Assembly: GCA_001512635.1 (NCBI GenBank) | Contig: LFSA01000075.1 | Location: 1-40,522 of the forward strand | Reading direction: 5' to 3' | Length of the DNA: 40,522 nucleotides | Origin: Pelotomaculum sp. DTU098 | Lineage (GTDB): Bacteria > Bacillota > Desulfotomaculia > Desulfotomaculales > Pelotomaculaceae | Shown: in pieces, positions 7,792 through 15,919 of the stretch | How positions within the stretch are numbered: the first letter of the stretch is position 1 | Layout of the letters: each line of letters starts with the position of its first letter | Made by a program: the position numbers and the translations under genes | Notes under the pieces: model-generated | Databases searched by the model: none | What the model was told of the DNA's origin: nothing | Seen by the model: only the letters and a program-made list of their open reading frames with translations

Positions 7792-9909
7792 CTATTTAGA
7801 TCCGTTCACAATTTTACTCAAGTCCGCTACCCGCTGGACCAGGGCAACCAGTTCTGCCAGAAGAGCCAGCCGGTTAGTCCGCAGTTTTTCATCTTCAACC
7901 ATAACCATCACGGAATTGAAGAAATGGTCCAGCGGTTGCTGCAGGGTGGCAATGGCCGCCAGCAGCGCGCGATAGTTCCGCTGCTCCAGCAAAAGCCGGG
8001 CCTCTTCCTGAACCCTGGCAAGAGCCTGATACAGTTTTTCCTCGCTGCTCTCCTGCAGCAGGGACGGATCCGGGCGGAAGGCGGTGGCCTTTTTGGCCAG
8101 GTTATTGGCACGGGTGTAAACGGTCAACAGGTCGTCAAAGGCAGGGTCCTGACGAAAATCTGCCAGGGCCTGGACCCTTAAAAGGGTGTCGCTAAAGTTT
8201 TGAAATCCCGGGGCCAGAACCGCATCAACCGTATCATAAGAAAAGCCGCGGTCGCTAAAGATACCCTTTAAACGTTGTTTAAAGAATTCCGCTATATCCT
8301 CCTGCACCTTTTCCAGGCTTAGCTTGAGCTCCACCTTGCCCTCATAGCACCTGTAGGCTGCTTCAACCAAATGCTCCAGGGACAGGTCGAACTGTCCCTC
8401 CAGGATGATGTGGCAGATGCCGAGGGCCTGGCGCCTCAAGGCATAGGGGTCCTGGGAACCGCTGGGCTGAATGCCGATGGCAAAGCAGCCAGTGATGTTG
8501 TCTATTTTATCGGAAATGCTCAAGATTTGACCGGGCAGGCTGGAAGGGAGATCGTCCCCGGCAAACCGTGGCAGATAATGCTCATAAATGGCCAGCGCCA
8601 CCGCCTTCTCCTCACCGGTGCGCTCGGCGTACTCCCTGCCCATATAACCCTGTAGTTCAGGGAATTCGTAAACCATATTGGTGACAAGGTCGGCCTTGGC
8701 CAGGTAAGCTGCCCGCCGGGCATATTTCAGATCCTGCTCCCCGGCGTTCAGGACTTTGCCAAGAAACTCCGCCAAAACCCCCAGTCTTTCAACCTTGTCG
8801 TAAACAGTCCCGAGGTTTTCTTGAAAGACCACTTTCTTTAAAGCCGGTACCTTTTCAGCCAACGGCTCCTTCAGGTCTTCCTCGTAGAAAAAGTTTGCAT
8901 CTGCCAGGCGGGCCCGCAGAACTTTTTCATTGCCGGCTCTAACAATATCCAGGTGATCCGCCGTACCGTTCTTGATGGCGATAAACTTCGGGAGCAAGCC
9001 ACCGTCAGGCCCAACCACCGGGAAATAGCGCTGGTGCTCTCTCATGGGGGTAACCAGGACCTCCTTCGGCAGCCTCAGGTAGTCCCGGCTGAATTCTCCC
9101 ACCAAAGCCGTGGGATACTCCACCAGGTTGTTGACTTCGTTAAGCAAGTCTTCGTTTTCTTCAACGGTGCCTCCCACCGAGGCGGCAGCCTCCTGCACCT
9201 GGCGCCAGATAGTCGCCTTTCGCTCCGCAGGATGAACCATCACATAATTACTCCGCATCTGTTCAAAATATTCCCTTGCAGTCGACAGAACGATAGGTTC
9301 CTTGCTCAGGAAGCGGTGGCCCCAGGTGGTTCTGCCAGCCTTTAAACCGGCAAACTGGAATTCTACAACTTCGCTGCCTAAAAGGGATACAAGCCAGCGA
9401 ATAGGCCGGGCAAAACGCACTTCCAGACTGCCCCAGCGCATCGGCTTGGGAAAATGGAGCGAGGTAATCAAGGTTACAGCAATTTCAGGCAGGACGTCCC
9501 GTACCGGCTTACCGGCCTCGCGCTTGACAGCAAAGACGTATTCCACATGCCCCACCGGTTTTATAATCAGGTCTGCAACGGTTACCCCCTGCCCCCTGGC
9601 AAAGCCCTCCGCTGCCCTGGTCGGTGTCCCGTCCGGTTTAAAGGCAACCTTGACAGCCGGGCCTTTAACCTCCACTTCCAGGGAAGCCTGGTTCAACGCC
9701 AGGCCTTCTACAAACAGAGTCAGGCGGCGTGGTGTTCCGTATGTTTTTATTTCCTTAAAAGAAACCCTCTGTTCCGTAAATACAGCCTCTGCCTTTTCTT
9801 TTAATTCTTTCAAGGCCGGATCTAAAAACCTGGCAGGCATTTCCTCCACACCTATTTCCAGGAGGTAATCAAGGGATTGTTCCCGTTCTATAGCCCTGTC
9901 CACAGTCAT
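7792..9909 (-). CDS. glyS: glycyl-tRNA synthetase beta subunit
   Basis: GlyS is the large subunit of the alpha2-beta2 bacterial glycyl-tRNA synthetase and recognises tRNA-Gly. The 705-residue length is normal. It begins YLLEIGVEEMPARFLDPAL, contains the family segments TYGTPRRLTLFVEGLA, RWGSLEVRFARPIRWLVSLLG and the HD-like region YAERTGEEKAVALAIYEHYLP, and ends with the anticodon-binding helical region. The ATG follows the glyQ stop by four bases, so the two are co-transcribed under the glycine T-box at 11222-10852. A direct repeat ATAGGCGCC x2 lies just after the stop (about 7775-7793) and may form a weak hairpin. Confidence 0.97.
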   Translation of the reverse strand: MTVDRAIEREQSLDYLLEIGVEEMPARFLDPALKELKEKAEAVFTEQRVSFKEIKTYGTPRRLTLFVEGLALNQASLEVEVKGPAVKVAFKPDGTPTRAAEGFARGQGVTVADLIIKPVGHVEYVFAVKREAGKPVRDVLPEIAVTLITSLHFPKPMRWGSLEVRFARPIRWLVSLLGSEVVEFQFAGLKAGRTTWGHRFLSKEPIVLSTAREYFEQMRSNYVMVHPAERKATIWRQVQEAAASVGGTVEENEDLLNEVNNLVEYPTALVGEFSRDYLRLPKEVLVTPMREHQRYFPVVGPDGGLLPKFIAIKNGTADHLDIVRAGNEKVLRARLADANFFYEEDLKEPLAEKVPALKKVVFQENLGTVYDKVERLGVLAEFLGKVLNAGEQDLKYARRAAYLAKADLVTNMVYEFPELQGYMGREYAERTGEEKAVALAIYEHYLPRFAGDDLPSSLPGQILSISDKIDNITGCFAIGIQPSGSQDPYALRRQALGICHIILEGQFDLSLEHLVEAAYRCYEGKVELKLSLEKVQEDIAEFFKQRLKGIFSDRGFSYDTVDAVLAPGFQNFSDTLLRVQALADFRQDPAFDDLLTVYTRANNLAKKATAFRPDPSLLQESSEEKLYQALARVQEEARLLLEQRNYRALLAAIATLQQPLDHFFNSVMVMVEDEKLRTNRLALLAELVALVQRVADLSKIVNGSK

Positions 9910-9913
9910 GCCC

Positions 9914-10792
9914 CTACACCTCCTCCTTTTTCAACAGCGGGTAGCCCATACTCTCCCGCTGTTCTATATATGACTGGGCGCAAAGCCGGGCCATATTCCT
10001 CACCCTGGTGATAAAACCCGTACGCTCCGTAACACTGATAGCTCCCCGGGCATCAAGGAGGTTAAAGGTGTGGGAACATTTTAAGACATAATCATAAGCG
10101 GGCAGGACAAAGCCTTTTTTAATTATTCTTAAGGCTTCCTGTTCGTACATCTCAAAAAGCCTGAAGAGCATATCCGTGTTTGCAAGTTCAAAATTATAGT
10201 GAGAATGCTCCACCTCGCCGCGGTGATGAACATCTCCATAAGTAATACCTTCCACCCAGGTGATATCGAAGACGCTGTCCACGCCCTGGACAAACATGGC
10301 CAGCCGCTCCAGTCCGTAGGTAATTTCAGCGGAAACCGGCCTGCAGTCGATACCGCCGCACTGCTGGAAGTAAGTAAACTGAGTAATCTCCATCCCATCC
10401 AGCCAGACTTCCCAGCCCAACCCCCAGGCACCCAGGGTAGGCGATTCCCAGTTATCCTCAACAAAGCGGATATCGTGTACATCGGGGTCGATGCCTATAG
10501 CCTTCAGGCTGTCCAGGTAGACATCCAGCACATCGTCCGGCGAAGGCTTTAGAATAACCTGGTACTGGTAATAATGCTGAAGCCGGTTGGGATTCTCCCC
10601 GTAACGCCCGTCTGTGGGCCGCCGGGAGGGCTCAACATAGGCTACCCGCCAGGGTTCGGGACCCAGGGCGCGTAAAAATGTCGCAGGATTCATCGTGCCG
10701 GCCCCTTTTTCCACGTCGTAGGGCTGTTGAATAATGCATTTTTGCTGTGACCAGAATTCATTTAGCTTTAGAATAATGTCCTGGAATGTCAT
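9914..10792 (-). CDS. glyQ: glycyl-tRNA synthetase alpha subunit
   Basis: GlyQ holds the class II catalytic core that adenylates glycine. The 292-residue product begins [19 protein letters not shown] and shows the invariant [38 protein letters not shown], and later [18 protein letters not shown] and [14 protein letters not shown]. The ATG has an excellent AAAGGAGG site. Glycine supply to this operon is read by the T-box immediately upstream. Gene order recO-(DUF4342)-glyQ-glyS-ccpN matches Bacillus apart from the added DUF4342 gene. Confidence 0.97.
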   Translation of the reverse strand: MTFQDIILKLNEFWSQQKCIIQQPYDVEKGAGTMNPATFLRALGPEPWRVAYVEPSRRPTDGRYGENPNRLQHYYQYQVILKPSPDDVLDVYLDSLKAIGIDPDVHDIRFVEDNWESPTLGAWGLGWEVWLDGMEITQFTYFQQCGGIDCRPVSAEITYGLERLAMFVQGVDSVFDITWVEGITYGDVHHRGEVEHSHYNFELANTDMLFRLFEMYEQEALRIIKKGFVLPAYDYVLKCSHTFNLLDARGAISVTERTGFITRVRNMARLCAQSYIEQRESMGYPLLKKEEV

Positions 10793-10851
10793 AAAAACCT
10801 CCTTTAGAATTACTGGACGCCCGCAACCGCTGCGGACTTAAATCCATTTTA

Positions 10852-11222
10852 AACAAGTAAACCCCCGCCCCTGGATTATTCTACCAGGGACGGGAGTCTT
10901 TCCCGCGGTTCCACCCTGATTGGCCGCACTTTTAAGCCGGAATTATTCCGCTTACCCGGCAGCCAGGCACAAAAATAAATGTGCCTCTGCCTGAAAACCT
11001 GCGGCCCTCTTGTAAAAAAGCAAGCTTTACTAACCAGAAGAGCAACCCACAGTTTAATTGCAATTGTCTCCAGCGAAGACCTAACAATCTGTGGGCCGTT
11101 CCGGCGTTCCTCTTGCAGCTCCGAAACCCCTTTCACCGGTAATGCTTTACCCTTTTCCACCGCTGCGGGCTCTCTGAAAAAACACTATCCGGCTACTCTT
11201 TTCTTCATCGCCTCATCTATTT
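10852..11222 (-). ncRNA. glycine T-box riboswitch of glyQS
   Basis: The 535-base gap before glyQ holds a T-box leader. The conserved T-box AGGGTGGAACCGCG is at 10917-10904. Its UGGA bulge would pair with a tRNA ending in UCCA. Downstream is an 11-bp terminator hairpin at 10894-10864 (CCCGTCCCTGG with CCAGGGGCGGG). Upstream, Stem I includes GAGTAG (specifier-loop S-turn) and a GGTG distal-loop element. A helix pairing GTTTTTTC with GAGGAAC and a CCGG/CCGG pair leave GGC at 11097-11095 as specifier, a glycine codon read by tRNA-Gly(GCC). Uncharged tRNA-Gly would stabilise the antiterminator and switch on glyQS. Long open frames across this region are artefacts. Confidence 0.9.
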
Positions 11223-11229
11223 TTTTTCA

Positions 11230-11258
11230 AATTTATCAAATTCCCGGCATAAAGTCAA
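11230..11258 (-). promoter_or_regulatory. promoter of the T-box-glyQS transcript
   Basis: TTGACT at 11258-11253 and TAAATT at 11235-11230 are separated by 17 bases. Transcription from here would begin near 11222, just before the first T-box helix. Confidence 0.6.
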
Positions 11259-11327
11259 TCCTAACTGCAGGTAAAGATCCTCAATCATACAGTTTTAACC
11301 ACTAACTCAGAAGTAAGTACTCAGAAA

Positions 11328-11774
11328 TCATACAGGTCCTTCACTCCAACCGGTTCTTTCGTGCTCCGGTTTTTCTTCCTGGCGTTCAAACTCCAGGGTA
11401 TATTTATTGGCCATGGCAGCAACCGTACCCAGTGCTCCCAGCAGGGCAATCTCGCTGCTGGCCAGGGCTCCGATTAACCCCAGGGCCCCAATTGTAGCGG
11501 GGAATTCATAAACTGTCCGGTCCCCCTTTTTGACTTTGATCCGGTACGATTGCCCCCTTTGCAAGAACTCCTTGATTTGAACAGCCATTTCCTGCCCCCG
11601 GGCTTGAAAGCGTTCTCCCAGGTTACGCCCCTGCTCTTCCAGGTTTATTAAGGCCTGAACGACATCCCCACCTGCCCTTTCAAGGGCTTCCCTGGCTTCC
11701 TTATAGCTGACTCCCAACCGGGCTCTGATCAGATCAATTTTCTCAAGTTCGCTGATCAATTTAGCCACCTCCAT
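11328..11774 (-). CDS. DUF4342 domain protein with N-terminal UBA-like helix
   Basis: The 148-residue product has two parts. Residues 1-50 (IDLIRARLGVSYKEAREALERAGGDVVQALINLEEQG) look like the UBA-type three-helix unit also seen in EF-Ts and NAC, which binds partner proteins. Residues 55-130 match the DUF4342 pattern: a basic KVKKGDRTVYEFPATIGALGLIGAL segment followed by small-residue hydrophobic stretches that could insert into or lie on a membrane. The function is not known. It lies 36 bases after recO and before the glyQS promoter. The ATG is preceded by AAAAGGAA. The UBA-like call and DUF4342 assignment are by pattern recognition. Confidence 0.75.
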   Translation of the reverse strand: MEVAKLISELEKIDLIRARLGVSYKEAREALERAGGDVVQALINLEEQGRNLGERFQARGQEMAVQIKEFLQRGQSYRIKVKKGDRTVYEFPATIGALGLIGALASSEIALLGALGTVAAMANKYTLEFERQEEKPEHERTGWSEGPV

Positions 11775-11810
11775 TTCCTTTTACATTAGTTAAACCACGG
11801 ATTGCCGTTT

Positions 11811-12563
11811 TTATACATAAGTCCCTGATTTAAGAAGGTTCAGAAAGGCAGTTGATTTTAATTCCTGTTCAAGATGGTATTTCAAGTATTCATGCAGCAG
11901 ATTTTTCAACTGCAACCTGGCCCGGCTGTCTACTTTCAACTGGCGCAGCCTGGACGGGTGCCAGCGCCATAAAACTTTCAGGGTCTCCACCAGCCCCCTG
12001 TTGCATGGCAACGCGTCTGTTCCTGCAGCTCCGCAGGCGCCGCACAGGACTCCCCCCAGGCTGGGGCTAAAGCTCAGCGACCCAACCAATAAACCCTGGC
12101 AGCTGGCACAGGTTTCCAGAACAGGATGATAACCAGCATAATCAGCTATCTTGATCTCAAAAGCACGGGCCAGCAACTCCAAATCCTCCGTTGCCATCAG
12201 GCGCAGGGTTGTTAAAATAAGCAAGTAAAGGGGTTCACAGGCCTCTCCCTCGGGGGTAAAGGCGTCCACCAGTTCAAAAAGGTAGCTGGCATAGCTGATT
12301 TTTTCCAGGTCTTCCCGGAGATAAGAGAACAATTCGACTCCTTCACACTGGCTCACTGAATCCATCTCCCGGCCCCGGTGAATTAAAAAAACAGACCGGG
12401 TGAATGGCTGAACGGCGCCGCGTTTCCGGCTTGATGGTTTGACGGCGCCATGGGCCATTACTTTGATTTTGCCTAATTCCCGGGAATAAAGTATTAATAA
12501 CTTGTCTCCCTTGCCGCAATCCCTGGCCCGGAGCACTAACGCTTCCGTTTTATATAATTTCAT
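11811..12563 (-). CDS. recO: DNA repair protein RecO
   Basis: RecO helps load RecA onto SSB-coated single-stranded DNA with RecF and RecR. The 250-residue product has the N-terminal OB-fold (YKTEALVLRARDCGKGDKLLILYSRELGKI), a helical middle, and a zinc knuckle with CASC (Cys152, 155) and CGAC (Cys174, 177). The C-terminal segment YHLEQELKSTAFLNLL is typical. In Bacillus recO follows era directly. Here mgtE, a DUF2512-like gene and the oppositely oriented ubiX lie between them, so recO probably starts its own transcript from the 12.6 kb gap, though I could not pick a convincing minus-strand promoter. Confidence 0.95.
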   Translation of the reverse strand: MKLYKTEALVLRARDCGKGDKLLILYSRELGKIKVMAHGAVKPSSRKRGAVQPFTRSVFLIHRGREMDSVSQCEGVELFSYLREDLEKISYASYLFELVDAFTPEGEACEPLYLLILTTLRLMATEDLELLARAFEIKIADYAGYHPVLETCASCQGLLVGSLSFSPSLGGVLCGACGAAGTDALPCNRGLVETLKVLWRWHPSRLRQLKVDSRARLQLKNLLHEYLKYHLEQELKSTAFLNLLKSGTYV

Positions 12564-13033
12564 ACCTTAATTACTCCAGATTAACCAAGTTTAATAATTT
12601 ATAAATCTGTCCGCTTCTTTACTATATGAGCACGTGATCTAAAACTAGCCTTTAGCAAGCATTGTTTTAGAAGTAATATACAATACTGAGTTTTATCTGT
12701 CCAGAAAACCCTGGCTCAAAGCCCCGGGCCTGACTTTGAACATGGCCCGGGCCTGCCAAAAAGGTTTCAGCTGCTGGTGCCTCCCAGAGGTTGATTCTCT
12801 ATTAATTAACTGGTTAGCTAGCGCTTGTAATGCAGCTGGCAGGACGTTTGATCTATTCCGGGGGAGTTACTCGTAACAGCACCAGGAATGCCTAAACCAG
12901 TATTTTTAAAAGCAAAATTTCTTAAACAGGATTAATATGCTATAATACACAAATAGCCGGCCTAAAAAGCCGGATAAAAGAAACCTGCGCGCACTAAACC
13001 CGGAATTTTTCGGACAGACGGGGGTTATGCTGT
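12564..13033. other. 470-base divergent gap between recO and ubiX
   Basis: The gap separates divergently transcribed recO (minus) and ubiX (plus). Its left third is AT-rich. At 12721-12753 a near-perfect GC-rich inverted repeat (GCCCCGGGCC with GGCCCGGGC) occurs. CTGGTGC near 12774 can pair with GCACCAG near 12880, enclosing about 100 bases. A plus-strand frame is open from about 12649 to 12876 without a recognisable start site or ribosome site, and its translation resembles nothing I know. I see no confident gene here; a structured RNA or decayed sequence is possible. Confidence 0.4.
12941..12946 (+). promoter_or_regulatory. extended -10 promoter of ubiX
   Basis: ATGCTATAAT contains a perfect TATAAT preceded by TGC, an extended -10 element; the -35 region is weak. 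Transcription would start near 12953, just before a 5-bp CCGGC/GCCGG hairpin, leaving a leader of about 80 bases before ubiX. Confidence 0.55.
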
Positions 13034-13036
13034 TTG

Positions 13037-13588
13037 ATGAAGATAGTTGTGGGTATTACAGGCGCCTCCGGAGCGGCCTACGGTATAGCCGTCCTGAAGC
13101 AACTCAAGTCTTGCGGTGTTGAAAGCCACCTGGTCATGAGTCCCTGGGCCCAACGCACCATCGCTCTGGAAACGGATCTTGACCCGGACCGGGTAGAGAA
13201 ACTGGCTTCTTACAGCTACCCCGCTGAAGACATGGCAGCCCCGTTGGCCAGCGGCTCATTTCCCCATAACGGGATGATCATCGCGCCCTGTAGCATGAAG
13301 ACCCTGGCAGCCATCGCTTGCGGCTATTCCGACAACTTAATCGCCCGGGCAGCTGACGTAACCATAAAGGAAGGACGCAGGCTGGTTCTCCTGACCAGGG
13401 AAACCCCCCTGAGCCCCATTCACCTGGAAAACATGCTTAAACTGGCAAGATGCGGGGTTGTGATCATGCCGCCGGTACCAGCTCTTTATAACCGTCCCGC
13501 AACAGTAGAGGAAGTTGTGAACCAAACAGCCGGGCGGGCGCTGGCACTGCTGGGCATCCAAAACGAATTTTATCCTCGCTGGGAATAA
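13037..13588 (+). CDS. ubiX: UbiX-family flavin prenyltransferase
   Basis: UbiX attaches a dimethylallyl group to FMN to make the prenylated flavin needed by UbiD-type decarboxylases. The 183-residue product begins MKIVVGITGASGAAYGIAVL (FMN-binding), and carries APCSMKTLAAIACGYSDNLIARAADV and RRLVLLTRETPLSPIHLENMLKLA, all hallmarks of UbiX/Pad1. The C-terminal PALYNRPATVEEVVNQTAGRALALLG is also typical. Start: TTG at 13034 and ATG at 13037 are adjacent; GGGGG at about 13019-13024 serves either. It is the only intact plus-strand gene and no ubiD is in view, so its partner decarboxylase lies elsewhere. The reversed orientation and missing partner suggest it was inserted into the era-recO interval. 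Confidence 0.93.
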   Translation: MKIVVGITGASGAAYGIAVLKQLKSCGVESHLVMSPWAQRTIALETDLDPDRVEKLASYSYPAEDMAAPLASGSFPHNGMIIAPCSMKTLAAIACGYSDNLIARAADVTIKEGRRLVLLTRETPLSPIHLENMLKLARCGVVIMPPVPALYNRPATVEEVVNQTAGRALALLGIQNEFYPRWE

Positions 13589-13628
13589 GGCCATTTAACC
13601 TGTCCTACACAGGCAGGGATTGATTCTG

Positions 13629-13775
13629 AGCCTTCCCATAGTTAAAGCCATGGTGTTAGCTGATAATGTATTTTATGTTGCCCTCTACGTCCCCTTCATC
13701 CCGCTGGCCGAGGCGTTCGGCGTGCCGAAGGAGAACATCGTCTGGGGCGACGAGCATTTAACCGTTGGCCGCTGA
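13629..13775 (+). pseudogene. remnant of a copper-amine-oxidase N-terminal (stalk) domain protein
   Basis: After ubiX one frame reads ...DNVFYVALYVPFIPLAEAFG then VPKENIVWGDEHLTVGR and a stop. The pattern of a YVPxxPLAEAFGV segment followed by a W-G/D-turn and TV is that of the repeated stalk domain (copper amine oxidase N-terminal-like), common on secreted clostridial proteins. Only about one repeat is present. There is no signal peptide, no clear start and no ribosome site. It is best read as the decayed tail of a former surface-protein gene. The nearest ATG in frame is at 13650. Confidence 0.6.
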
Positions 13776-13821
13776 AAATCTTGGCGGGGAACCAAAAAGT
13801 ACTCCCAACATCATATTTTTT

Positions 13822-13865
13822 AAACAAAAGAGAGGCTTTACGGTGCTTTCCGGTAAAGAAAGCCT
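13822..13865 (-). terminator. terminator after the DUF2512-like gene
   Basis: Reading the minus strand, AGGC-TTTAC (with a 4-base bulge) pairs with GTAAAGCCT and is followed by CTCTTTTGTTT. The hairpin overlaps the stop codon of the upstream gene. Confidence 0.55.
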
Positions 13866-14247
13866 ATTTAACCCTCGGCGTCAGGGCCCAATCGACGTAC
13901 AGGTGTAAAATAATTTCAACCAGCCCGATCATAAAGCTTATAAATAAAAAGCCGGTGAGGGAAAAATAGGCCGCCATGGTAATAAGCTGGGCAAACCAGA
14001 TTACAGCGTAGGTTATGACTGCATCCAGGGACGCGGAAATCAGAAGCCCCGTTTTCCGGTCCACGTTCGGAACAATATACTCCGCAAGCGGTATAAGGTC
14101 CATGGTCGTAGTTATGACAGCAAGGATTAAGGCAGTTGTTAGAGCAGTTGCAGTAGACATATCGCTGTACCGGGGCAATAAAATTCCCAGGACAAGACCA
14201 TAGGGGATAATTTTATTGGCAATGGCAACGATGTGATTGTAGAACAT
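13864..14247 (-). CDS. DUF2512-like four-helix membrane protein
   Basis: The 127-residue product is almost entirely hydrophobic, with four predicted membrane spans (about 10-25, 36-56, 72-95, 98-120) joined by short loops and ending with the charged tail TPRVK. The layout and the loop YIVPNVDRKTG resemble the DUF2512 (YndM-like) family found in spore-forming Firmicutes; its function is unknown. The ATG has GGGGAGTG eight bases upstream. It lies 167 bases after mgtE on the same strand, with a terminator hairpin at its own end. Assignment is by pattern only. Confidence 0.6.
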   Translation of the reverse strand: MFYNHIVAIANKIIPYGLVLGILLPRYSDMSTATALTTALILAVITTTMDLIPLAEYIVPNVDRKTGLLISASLDAVITYAVIWFAQLITMAAYFSLTGFLFISFMIGLVEIILHLYVDWALTPRVK

Positions 14248-14414
14248 TCTCTGTCACTCCCCAAAATCATTATGCCCGCAAAAGCAAATAATAAATCCTT
14301 TATCCAAACCTTTATGCCGACTTCCAAAAAGCCCGCCCTTAAAGGAAAGACACCTCATTTCTTTAAAAAACTGATGCGCCTGCCCCCACAGCTACCCTTA
14401 TCCGGGTTACATGC

Positions 14415-15776
14415 TTAACCCAGGATGATCCCGGTGGCCAGGCTAAAATAAATTGCCATACTGGTAATATCCATCAGAGTTGTAATAAATGGGCCCGAGG
14501 CCAGCGCCGGGTCAATCCCCAGGCGGTGGATCAACACCGGTATTAAGCTGCCCAGCAGCGTGGCGATAATCATACTTAGCGCCAGGGATAACCCCACCAC
14601 CAGTCCCAGCAGGGGGCTCCCCTGCCAGATGTAGGCAGTAACCGCCATGAGCGCGCCGCTGACCAGACCGATCAAAACCCCCACCCTGGTTTCCCTCCAG
14701 ATTACCCGCAAAACATCCCCGTGTCCCAACTCTCCGGTAGCCAGTCCCCTCACCACCACCGCCAGGGACTGGGTTGCAGCGTTGCCCGGCCCTCCCGCCA
14801 GAATATGAATGAAAAGGGCCAGGACGGTCAGGGTTTCCAGGGTTCCAGAGTAGAGATTTATGACGTTTCCCGCCAGCAGTCCTCCGAACAGCAAACCAAC
14901 CAGCCAGGGCAGGCGCCGGGCTGCCCGTTTCCAGGTCCGGACCTCCTTTTCCTCCCCCTCCAGGTCTATATTGCCTGAAAGGCGCATGAGGTCCTCCGTC
15001 GCCTCCTCCTCGATAACGTCCAGAATATCATCCACGGTAATAATGCCGAGGAGTTCCCGGTCATCATTGACCACCGGAATGGCCAAAAAGTCATATTTGG
15101 CTACCAGCCTGGCCACCTCTTCCTGGTCGGTCCTGACATTTACGCTGATGACCCTGGTCTGCATTATTTCTTCTATAGGTTGTCCAGGCTCAGCAGTAAT
15201 CAAATCCCGCAGGGAAAACACACCGGTAAGCTGGTTGCTTTCGTTCACAACATAAACGTAATAAATGATCTCCGCCTCGCTTGCCGTAGATCTAAGTACA
15301 CTTATAGCCTCCTGGACGGTAAGGTCCTTTTTCACAGCCGCATATTCAGTAGTCATGAGCCCGCCGGCGGTTTCCGCGCCATAGGCCAGAAGCATTCTAA
15401 TATCCCGTGCATCCGCTGCGGCGATGATGCCCAGCAGTCTTTCCTTATCCTTCCAGGGCAATTCACCCAGCAGGTCTGCGGCGTCATCATCAGGCATTGC
15501 TTCCAGAATTTTAGCAGTCCGCTGCCTGCCCAGCCCTTCAAAAAGGGGAACCACCATATGCCGGTCCAGATCATAAATAACCTGGGCTGCTTCCTCCGGC
15601 TCAATAATCCGCAGGATCTTCAGCCGCTGGGCCAGGCTGAGCAAGGGAAATATTCTCGCCAGATCAGAGGGGTGCAATTCCTCAAGCGCCTTATGCAAGA
15701 CCTCCGGAGATGTTTCTAATAGGCGCGCATAAAGCTCCCCCCTGTCTTTGTCTTTGCTCCTATCGCCGGGCATCAT
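14415..15776 (-). CDS. mgtE: magnesium transporter MgtE
   Basis: MgtE is a Mg2+ channel of the cytoplasmic membrane gated by its cytoplasmic sensor. The 453-residue protein has the N-terminal superhelical domain (LEELHPSDLARIFPLL through ELPWKDKERLLGII), a CBS pair (about 135-255, with MTTEYAAVKKDLTVQEAI and IIDDILDVIEEEATEDLMRL-like segments), a plug helix, and five C-terminal membrane spans containing GGPGNAATQSLAVVVRGLA and SGPFITTLMDITSMAIYF. The latter holds the pore Asp. A TTG at 15854 would extend it into the era terminator. I prefer ATG 15776, preceded by GGGGG. It lies between era and recO, an insertion relative to Bacillus. No M-box riboswitch fits into the short leader. Confidence 0.93.
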   Translation of the reverse strand: MMPGDRSKDKDRGELYARLLETSPEVLHKALEELHPSDLARIFPLLSLAQRLKILRIIEPEEAAQVIYDLDRHMVVPLFEGLGRQRTAKILEAMPDDDAADLLGELPWKDKERLLGIIAAADARDIRMLLAYGAETAGGLMTTEYAAVKKDLTVQEAISVLRSTASEAEIIYYVYVVNESNQLTGVFSLRDLITAEPGQPIEEIMQTRVISVNVRTDQEEVARLVAKYDFLAIPVVNDDRELLGIITVDDILDVIEEEATEDLMRLSGNIDLEGEEKEVRTWKRAARRLPWLVGLLFGGLLAGNVINLYSGTLETLTVLALFIHILAGGPGNAATQSLAVVVRGLATGELGHGDVLRVIWRETRVGVLIGLVSGALMAVTAYIWQGSPLLGLVVGLSLALSMIIATLLGSLIPVLIHRLGIDPALASGPFITTLMDITSMAIYFSLATGIILG

Positions 15777-15849
15777 GGAACCCCCAGTAATTGAAATATT
15801 TGCCCCCCAATATCCAGGAGGTAAATGAAATATTATTCTCCCTTTTTTA

Positions 15850-15884
15850 AACAATAAAGAAACTGTCCGACGGATGGCGGACAG
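15850..15884 (-). terminator. intrinsic terminator after era
   Basis: CTGTCCG and CGGACAG form a 7-bp stem around an 8-base loop about 35 bases after the era stop, followed by TTTCTTTATTGTTT. It separates the era operon from mgtE. Confidence 0.65.
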
Positions 15885-15919
15885 CCTTGCTTAATTTCAC
15901 CGTCTGTTTTTATTCTGTC

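Noticed and set aside
7908-8111. Short frames on either strand inside glyS and the other large genes
   Set aside because: These are shadows of real coding sequence in other registers, with no start signals or recognisable products.
10876-11305. Open frames on both strands in front of glyQ
   Set aside because: They lie across the T-box leader, lack ribosome sites and resemble no protein; the RNA structure explains the region.
15777-15919. Magnesium M-box riboswitch before mgtE
   Set aside because: The interval is too short and is largely taken by the era terminator; no M-box motifs are seen.
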